A stretch of DNA of 64,000 nt from NCBI GenBank assembly GCA_963703045.1, contig OY969782.1, forward strand, positions 1,364,001 to 1,428,000. The letters are read 5' to 3'. The stretch's first letter is position 1. The number at the start of each line of letters is the position of its first letter. Under the pieces are notes generated by a model. The model had not been told where the DNA came from. It worked only from the letters and a program-made list of their open reading frames with translations, and searched no databases. Both the position numbers and the translations under genes were made by a program. The stretch is from Miltoncostaea sp963703045. Its GTDB lineage: Bacteria; Actinomycetota; Thermoleophilia; Miltoncostaeales; Miltoncostaeaceae. Below, piece after piece: positions 58,932 to 64,000 of this stretch.

Positions 58932-59068
58932 GGAGCGTCCCTCGTGGTGGCGGGCGGTGGCACCGATGGCATCGGCGCCGCACGCCCACCCCGAGAGGGG
59001 GCGCCACGAGATCGACGGCGCGCGCGGCGCCGGCCGGGGGGACCCGGCCGGCACGGAGGGCGCGAGAC

Positions 59069-60475
59069 CTACAGCGAGATGGCGTCCCGCTGGCCGCTGA
59101 CCTCGTTGGTCAGCGCGGTCACGACCGACTTGGCGTCGCCGAAGACCATCGACGTCTTCTCGTTGAAGAAGAGCTCGTTCTCGATGCCCGCGAAGCCGGC
59201 GCGCATCGACCGCTTGACCACGAACACGGTCTGGGCCTTGTCGACGTCGAGGATCGGCATGCCGAAGATCGGGCTGCCCTTGTCGTGACGGGCGGCCGGG
59301 TTGACCACGTCGTTGGCGCCGAGCACCAGCACGACGTCGGTCTGGGGGAAGTCCCCGTTGATCTCGTCCATGTCGAGCAGCTGCTCGTAGGGCACGTTGG
59401 CCTCGGCCAGCAGCACGTTCATGTGCCCCGGCATGCGCCCGGCGACCGGGTGGATCGCGAAGCGCACGTCCACGCCCTCCTTCTCGAGGGCGTCCGCGAG
59501 CTCGCGCACCTTGTGCTGCGCCTGCGCGACCGCCATCCCGTAGCCGGGCACGATGACGACCGACGAGGCGATCTTCATCAGGTCGGCGGCCTCGTCGACC
59601 GACGCCGAGCGGTAGGTGCCCTGCTCCTGGCCGTCGCCCGACCCGACCGCGTCGGTCGCCCCGAAGGCGCCGAAGAGGACGTTCGTGAACGAGCGGTTCA
59701 TGGCGCGGCACATGATGATCGCCAGGATCAGGCCCGAGGCGCCGTCCAGGGCGCCGGCCACGATCAGCAGCTTGCTGTCGAGCACGAACCCGAGGGCCGC
59801 CGCCGACAGGCCGGCGTAGGCGTTGAGCAGCGCGATGACCGTCGGCATGTCGGCGCCGCCGATCGGGATGATCAGGAACACGCCGAAGACCAGGGCGAGC
59901 ACGGCGATGACCGGCACGGCCCAGTCCTGGGTCGGCTCGAACACCTGGAAGATGACCAGGCCGAGGGCCCCGGCGAGCACGGCCGCGTTCACGAGGTTCT
60001 GGCCGCTGAAGACGATCGGCCGCTGCGGCAGCCACTCCTGCAGCTTGCCGGCCGCCATCAGCGACCCGGTGAACACGAGGAATCCGAGGGCGATCTCGAT
60101 GCCGATCACCAGCAGGTCGAACTTCGAGAATCCCTCGCGCTCGAGGTAGAAGTGGGCGCAGCCGATCAGGCCGGCCGCGAGACCGCCGAAGGCGTGCGAG
60201 AGCGCGATCCGCTGGGGCATCGCGGTCATCGGCACGAGCAGGCCGAGCGGCACGCCGACGGCGGAGCCGATCAGCAGGGCGACCGCGATCAGGATGAAGC
60301 CCTCGCCGGTGATGTCGGGCCAGAAGAGCGTGGCCACGATGGCGATCCCGAAGCCGACCTCGCCGGCCAGCACGCCGCGGCGGGCGGTCGAGGCCTGCGA
60401 CATCCACTTCAGCGAGAGGGCGAACCCGAGGGCCGCGACGAGGTAGGCGAGCTGGATCCAGTCCATGCGGTCCAT
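59069..60475 (-). CDS. pntB: NAD(P) transhydrogenase subunit beta
   Basis: 468 residues. About eight membrane helices (for example ALLIGSAVGVPLGLLVPMTA) are followed by the NADP-binding domain III with VVIVPGYGMAVAQAQHKVRE and LVLGANDVVNPAARHDKGSP. It couples proton flow to hydride transfer from NADH to NADP+. The start ATG 60475 shares one base with the pntAB stop (TGATG), which indicates translational coupling. Confidence 0.94.
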   Translation of the reverse strand: MDRMDWIQLAYLVAALGFALSLKWMSQASTARRGVLAGEVGFGIAIVATLFWPDITGEGFILIAVALLIGSAVGVPLGLLVPMTAMPQRIALSHAFGGLAAGLIGCAHFYLEREGFSKFDLLVIGIEIALGFLVFTGSLMAAGKLQEWLPQRPIVFSGQNLVNAAVLAGALGLVIFQVFEPTQDWAVPVIAVLALVFGVFLIIPIGGADMPTVIALLNAYAGLSAAALGFVLDSKLLIVAGALDGASGLILAIIMCRAMNRSFTNVLFGAFGATDAVGSGDGQEQGTYRSASVDEAADLMKIASSVVIVPGYGMAVAQAQHKVRELADALEKEGVDVRFAIHPVAGRMPGHMNVLLAEANVPYEQLLDMDEINGDFPQTDVVLVLGANDVVNPAARHDKGSPIFGMPILDVDKAQTVFVVKRSMRAGFAGIENELFFNEKTSMVFGDAKSVVTALTNEVSGQRDAISL

Positions 60476-60804
60476 CAGGCGGCCCCGTCCTCGACGCCCG
60501 CGGCGGGCTTTGCCACGCGCTCGCGCGGCTTGAACATCTTGAGCATGCGGTCGGTGATGATGAACCCGCCGACCAGGTTGATCGACGAGGCGATCACGGC
60601 GATGAAGCCGAGCACCTGCGCGTAGGTGGTGTGCCCCTGGCCCAGGATCACCATCGAGATCACCAGCGCGATCGCCGACAGGGCGTTCGTGAGGGCCATC
60701 AGCGGCGTGTGCAGGAGCTTCGGGATGCGGCGGATCGACTCGAAGCCGACGAAGGCCGCGAGCATGAAGATGAAGAGGCTGGTGATGATGACGTCGGAGC
60801 TCAT
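60475..60804 (-). CDS. pntAB: NAD(P) transhydrogenase membrane subunit alpha-2
   Basis: 109 residues with three hydrophobic helices: IITSLFIFMLAAFVGFESIR, LMALTNALSAIALVISMVIL, and VLGFIAVIASSINLVGGFII. This is the split membrane part of the alpha subunit, as in Rhodospirillum and mycobacteria. It overlaps pntAA by four bases and pntB by one. Confidence 0.92.
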   Translation of the reverse strand: MSSDVIITSLFIFMLAAFVGFESIRRIPKLLHTPLMALTNALSAIALVISMVILGQGHTTYAQVLGFIAVIASSINLVGGFIITDRMLKMFKPRERVAKPAAGVEDGAA

Positions 60805-62018
60805 GAGGCGACGCCCTCCCCGGCGCCCAGGGCCGCCTGCACCCTGTCGTTGACGATGCGGCCGTCCCTGCAGACCGTGCTCTGGTTCACGATGTCGTCC
60901 TCCGGATCGGGGGCGACCTTCCCGTCCGCCACGAGCAGCGCGAGGAAGTTGGCCACGTTCTTGCCGTACATGAGGCTCGCGTGGTTGGGGGCCTCCGACG
61001 GCACGTTGACCGGCCCGATCACCGACACGCCCTCGATGTCAACCGTCTCGCCGGGCCGGCTGGGCTCGACGTTGCCGCCCTGCTCGGCGGCCAGGTCCAC
61101 CACCACCGAGCCGGGGGCCATCGCGCGCACCATCTCCTCGGTGACGAGCACCGGCGCGGTCGAGCCCTGCACCTGCGCGGTCGTGATGACCACGTCGGAT
61201 CGGGCCACCACCTTGAGCATCAGCTCGCGCTGCTTGGCGATCTGCTCGTCGGTCATCTTGGTCGCGTAGGCGCCCGAGCCGGCGCCGTCCTGGCCCGTGT
61301 CGAGGTCGAACTCGACGAACTTGGCGCCGAGGCTCTTGACCTCCTCCTTGGCCGCCGCACGCACGTCGTAGGCCTCGACGACCGCGCCGAGGCGGCGGGC
61401 CGTGGCGATGGCCGAGAGGCCCGCGACACCCGCGCCCACCACGAACACGCGGGCCGGCGCCATGGTGCCGGCGGCGGTGGTCATGAGCGGGAAGACCTTG
61501 GGCAGCGCGATGGCCGCCATCAGGACGGCCTTGAAGCCCGAGATGTTGGCCTGCGAGCTGAGCACGTCCATCGACTGGGCCCGTGTGGTGCGCGGCACCA
61601 GCTCGAGCGAGTGGAGGGTCACGCCCTTCTCGGCGAGGGCCGCCGAGACGGCGGGGGCGGCGAGGGGCGCCGCCATGCCCACCACGATCTGGCCGGCGTG
61701 CAGCCTGGCCAGGTCGGGGCTGGCCGGGTCGTTCGACAGCACGCGCACCTGGACGACGATCGGCGCGGAGAGGGTCTCCTCGCGGGTGCCGATGCGGGCG
61801 CCCTTCTCCTCGTAGGCCGCGTCGGTGAAGCCCGAGGGCACGCCGGCCCCCGATTCGACGATGACGGTGGCGCCGAGCTTCTCGAGCGCGGGGACCACCG
61901 CCGGGGTCAGCGCGACGCGCCGCTCCCCGTCGAGGGTCTCCGCCGGCACGCCGATGGCGAGCGACGCACGCGAGGAGTCTGCCCCGTTACTCGGGGTGGG
62001 CGGGGAGCTGGTCGACAC
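60801..62018 (-). CDS. pntAA: NAD(P) transhydrogenase soluble subunit alpha-1
   Basis: 405 residues. The NAD-binding domain I is recognised by GERRVALTPAVVPALEKLGA, RVFVVGAGVAGLSAIATARR and DLAAEQGGNVEPSRPGETVD. It carries the NAD(H) site and pairs with pntAB and pntB. The start GTG 62018 gives a short non-homologous Ser/Pro-rich tail before the domain; a start nearer the domain is possible. It is divergent from the ATP-grasp gene across 330 bases. Confidence 0.92.
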   Translation of the reverse strand: MSTSSPPTPSNGADSSRASLAIGVPAETLDGERRVALTPAVVPALEKLGATVIVESGAGVPSGFTDAAYEEKGARIGTREETLSAPIVVQVRVLSNDPASPDLARLHAGQIVVGMAAPLAAPAVSAALAEKGVTLHSLELVPRTTRAQSMDVLSSQANISGFKAVLMAAIALPKVFPLMTTAAGTMAPARVFVVGAGVAGLSAIATARRLGAVVEAYDVRAAAKEEVKSLGAKFVEFDLDTGQDGAGSGAYATKMTDEQIAKQRELMLKVVARSDVVITTAQVQGSTAPVLVTEEMVRAMAPGSVVVDLAAEQGGNVEPSRPGETVDIEGVSVIGPVNVPSEAPNHASLMYGKNVANFLALLVADGKVAPDPEDDIVNQSTVCRDGRIVNDRVQAALGAGEGVAS

Positions 62019-62348
62019 AGTGTGGGATCCCGGGACGCTGACGAGGGTGCAGGTTTCTACCGTATGGCGAGCCCGTGCGTCAACGCGCGGACGGACGGGC
62101 GGGCGGCGACGGCGATCGGACGGGGGATGGACGAGCCCATGGCCCGCCGGCGGCGCGCCGGCCATGCCCCCGACCGGATTGGCAGCCTACCCGGCCGGCC
62201 CCGCTCCCGCGCGCGTCGGTCGCGAGGGCACCCGCCCGGCGGGGCGACGTGGCGCCGGGCCCGCGCCGGACGGACGCCCGGGGGCATAGGCCCCACCCCG
62301 TCCGTCCGGGCGTCGGCCGCACGCCTGCCGGGGTCTACCGTGGCCGAC
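62019..62348. other. Divergent intergenic region between pntAA and ATP-grasp genes
   Basis: 330 bases with no supportable gene. It contains a strong nested hairpin (62266-62309, separate entry). Long overlapping short frames are Arg/Pro-rich shadows. The TTCTACCG and TATGG patches near 62054-62068 could carry the pnt promoter, but the boxes are not convincing. Confidence 0.4.
62266..62309. repeat. Nested inverted repeat upstream of ATP-grasp gene
   Basis: CCGGACGGACG (62266-62276) pairs perfectly with 62299-62309, and inside it GGGGC (62281-62285) pairs with GCCCC (62290-62294) over a four-base loop. It lies 39-83 bases before the ATP-grasp ATG. It may be a structured 5' leader, a cruciform operator or a terminator for incoming transcription. 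Confidence 0.5.
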
Positions 62349-63626
62349 ATGCAGACACCCCGCGCCCGCCCCACGATCCTCGTCATCGGCTCCGACTTCC
62401 GCGCCGGCCCGTGGGCGATCCGCAGCCTGCGCCGCGCCGGGCACCGGCTGGTCTGCGCGCACACGGAGGGCGTCCTTGCCGGCGGGCGCTCGCTCGCGTG
62501 CCCGCGGCCCGCGCGGCACCCGTCGCCGGTGCTCGCGCCCGAGCGCTTCGCGGAGTGGACCGCGGCGACCGTGCGCAGTCGGCGCGTCGATGCGGTGCTC
62601 GGCGTCACCGAGGACGTCGTGCGGACGCTCGCCGAGCACCCGGACGCCCTCGGCGGCGCCGTCCTCGTCGGGCCCGACGCGCGGCAGTACGCCGCCCTCT
62701 GCGACAAGGGCGCCCTCGGCCGGCTGGCGGCCGCCGCCGGCGTCGGCCACCCCCTCTCGGTGCTCGTGCGCGCCGGGGTCGCGAGCGGCCCCCTCCCGCT
62801 GCCGGCGGTGGTGAAGCCCGCCACCTCGGGCGAGGCCATCGAGGCGGCGCTCCCCAAGGCCGTGATCGCGGTGACCGCGGCGGCCCGCGACGCGGCGATC
62901 GACGAGCTGCTGGCCGCGGGGGTCGACGCGCTCGTGCAGGAGCAGGTGCACGGCGTGCGCTGGAACCTGCACGGCGTCAGCCGGCACGACGGCGTCCACG
63001 GCATCGCCAACCGCGTGGTGCGCGAGTACCCGCGCGGGCGCGGCATCACCTCCCTCGGCGAGGCGCTGCCGCTGCCCGAGGGGCTGCGCGAGGCCGCGGC
63101 GCGCCTCTGCGTCGCCACCGGCTACCGCGGTCCGCTGAGCGTGCAGGGCTTCGAGCGCGACGGCCGCTTCGTGGTGCACGACGTCAACCTGCGCCTACCG
63201 GCGTCGATCGGCCTCTCGATCCGCGCCGGGCTCGACATCCCCCGGCTGGCGGTCCACGACGCGCTCGGCCTGCCGGCGTCGCCCGTCGCCGCAGTGCCCG
63301 CGCCGACCGCCTACGTCTGCCTCGACCTCGAGGCCGCCGCCTTCGTGGCGGCCCTGCGGGGCGGTCTGCCCTCCGAGACGGCGCGCGGGGTGCTGTGGAG
63401 CGTCGCCCGGCACATCGGTCCGGGCCGGCGGCGGGTGCTCGACCCGAACCCGCTCGACCCCTTCTGGCTGCCGACCCAGGCGCTCAGGCGGGCGGCCGGC
63501 GGCGCCCGGACGGTCCGCGACAGGAGGCGGGGTGCCCCTCGGGACCGGGGGAACGACGGCGGCGACGGGGCCGAGAACGTCGAAAGCCCCGCATTTGCAG
63601 GGCTTTCGAGCCGGAGTGGAGGATAG
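62349..63626 (+). CDS. ATP-grasp fold protein (carboxylate-amine ligase-like)
   Basis: 425 residues. A pre-ATP-grasp Rossmann region (RPTILVIGSDFRAGPWAIRS), then LPAVVKPATSGEAIEAALPK (ATP-binding), then VQEQVHGVRWNLHGVS and FVVHDVNLRLPASIGLS (metal-site Asn/Asp) are seen. It resembles biotin-carboxylase or peptide-ligase-like enzymes that act on an unknown carboxylate. ATG 62349 (or GTG 62340) has a weak ribosome-binding site. The last residues lie over the tRNA-Ala terminator and the tRNA 3' end, so the true C-terminus may be nearer 63530. Confidence 0.75.
   Translation: MQTPRARPTILVIGSDFRAGPWAIRSLRRAGHRLVCAHTEGVLAGGRSLACPRPARHPSPVLAPERFAEWTAATVRSRRVDAVLGVTEDVVRTLAEHPDALGGAVLVGPDARQYAALCDKGALGRLAAAAGVGHPLSVLVRAGVASGPLPLPAVVKPATSGEAIEAALPKAVIAVTAAARDAAIDELLAAGVDALVQEQVHGVRWNLHGVSRHDGVHGIANRVVREYPRGRGITSLGEALPLPEGLREAAARLCVATGYRGPLSVQGFERDGRFVVHDVNLRLPASIGLSIRAGLDIPRLAVHDALGLPASPVAAVPAPTAYVCLDLEAAAFVAALRGGLPSETARGVLWSVARHIGPGRRRVLDPNPLDPFWLPTQALRRAAGGARTVRDRRRGAPRDRGNDGGDGAENVESPAFAGLSSRSGG
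63581..63608 (-). terminator. tRNA-Ala terminator hairpin
   Basis: CGAAAGCCC (63581-63589) pairs with GGGCTTTCG (63600-63608) around a 10-base loop, just downstream of tRNA-Ala on the minus strand. This A/T-containing stem is a common tRNA terminator in GC-rich actinobacteria. Confidence 0.65.
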
Positions 63627-63689
63627 CGGATTCGAACCGCTGACCTCCTGGGTGCGATCCAGGCGCTCTCCCAACTGAGCTAATCCCCC
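63617..63689 (-). tRNA. tRNA-Ala (anticodon CGC)
   Basis: The minus strand gives acceptor GGGGGAT/ATCCTCC (one G-T pair) with discriminator A, D arm AGCTCAGTTGGGAGAGC, anticodon loop ATCGCAC, and T arm CGGTTCGAATCCG. CCA is not encoded. It is 73 nt long. Confidence 0.94.
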
Positions 63690-63773
63690 GGGGTCCGCCC
63701 GGCACCTTATCGCGCGGTCGGACCATCGTCAGCCCCGGGGGGAGACATCGGACCCCGGCGCTACCCTGAGCAG

Positions 63774-64000
63774 ATGATCGACATCCACTGCCACCTGCTG
63801 CCGGGCCTCGACGACGGTCCGGCCACCGAGGGGGACTCGGTCGCGATGGCGCGGGCGGCGTGGGAGCAGGGCACCCGCACGGTGGTCTGCACGCCGCACA
63901 TGGCGCCCAGGTATCCCACCTCCCCCGCCCGGATGCACCAGGAGGTGCGGACCCTGGCGGTGGCCCTGGCCGACGCCGACATCGGGCTGCGGGTGCTGCC
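63774..64000 (+). CDS. CpsB/YwqE-type PHP phosphatase, N-terminal part (cut by window edge)
   Basis: The start MIDIHCHLLPGLDDGP contains the PHP metal motif H-x-H (IHCHLLPG) of polymerase/histidinol-phosphatase-type tyrosine phosphatases (CpsB/CapC/YwqE). TVVCTPHMAPRYPTSPARMH matches their CTPH segment. These enzymes dephosphorylate the polysaccharide kinase that controls capsule or exopolysaccharide export. Only about 75 residues are visible. The ATG is at 63774. Confidence 0.82.
   Translation, partial: MIDIHCHLLPGLDDGPATEGDSVAMARAAWEQGTRTVVCTPHMAPRYPTSPARMHQEVRTLAVALADADIGLRVL

Noticed and set aside
56119..59007. 962-codon open frame antisense to ETF-QO, and similar 600-1250-codon frames at 19397-22150, 29815-32715, 31371-35135 and 55812-59288
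   Set aside because: They run opposite or out of frame to well-supported genes and have the Arg/Pro/Gly/Ala composition typical of shadow frames in very GC-rich DNA.

Overview
The window reads as chromosomal DNA of a very high-GC actinobacterium. F420-dependent enzymes, mycobacterial-type regulators, SpoIIE-type phosphatases, a three-subunit transhydrogenase and many paralogous small VOC, SRPBCC and cupin proteins fit Actinomycetota. Thermoleophilia/Solirubrobacterales is my best guess, from gene content only. There is no prophage, insertion sequence, CRISPR array or plasmid module. Four tRNA genes are present: Arg-ACG, Ser-GCT, Ser-TGA and Ala-CGC.

Layout. 1-8.8 kb: start of an AzlC-type permease, a MocR regulator with a disrupted 3' end, a secreted M28 peptidase, and membrane proteins (AI-2E, DUF421, DUF2254, YihY). 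8.8-13.8 kb: three tRNAs among a TetR/cupin pair, VOC and methyltransferase genes, and a second cupin in a lower-GC patch. 14-17.2 kb: an RsbQ-like hydrolase directly followed by a PAS-SpoIIE phosphatase, then decayed or frameshifted small genes. 17.3-23.3 kb: a secreted protein, methyltransferase, MFS exporter, two F420-type oxidoreductases and a two-domain VOC protein. 23.3-26.6 kb: an overlapping operon of SerC-type aminotransferase and two tandem FAD amine/amino-acid oxidases. 27-35 kb: an RTX-like secreted protein, Dps, and a P-type ATPase translationally coupled to a GH65 phosphorylase. 35-39.2 kb: TlpA-CcdA-DUF3179 divergent from an ECF sigma/anti-sigma pair and an NrtS-like protein. 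39-46.6 kb: GNAT, a cysteine-free DksA-like protein, AlkA, an SDR/F420/FAD oxidoreductase run and Zwf. 47-52 kb: GT2, two tiny low-complexity proteins, a CNNM/CorC protein, and a cytochrome c - STAS - serS - pfkB run. 53-56.5 kb: gamma carbonic anhydrase overlapping a GAF-PAS-GAF-SpoIIE phosphatase. 56.5-62 kb: ETF-ubiquinone oxidoreductase with an unknown partner, and pntAA-pntAB-pntB. 62-64 kb: ATP-grasp protein, tRNA-Ala and the start of a CpsB-type PHP phosphatase.

Functional themes are redox and NAD(P)H/F420 metabolism (Zwf, Pnt, LLM proteins, PPOX, ETF-QO), extracytoplasmic thiol chemistry (TlpA, CcdA, DUF3179), and partner-switching signalling (two SpoIIE phosphatases, one remnant, one STAS protein, but no HATPase kinase in view).

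The most striking sequence-level pattern is five loci where homology continues in the +1 frame, each repairable by removing one base, usually in a G or C run. This is either a systematic base-calling artefact or real decay. Three genes also lack a convincing ATG/GTG/TTG start. All product calls come from reading motifs by eye; no database search was run.
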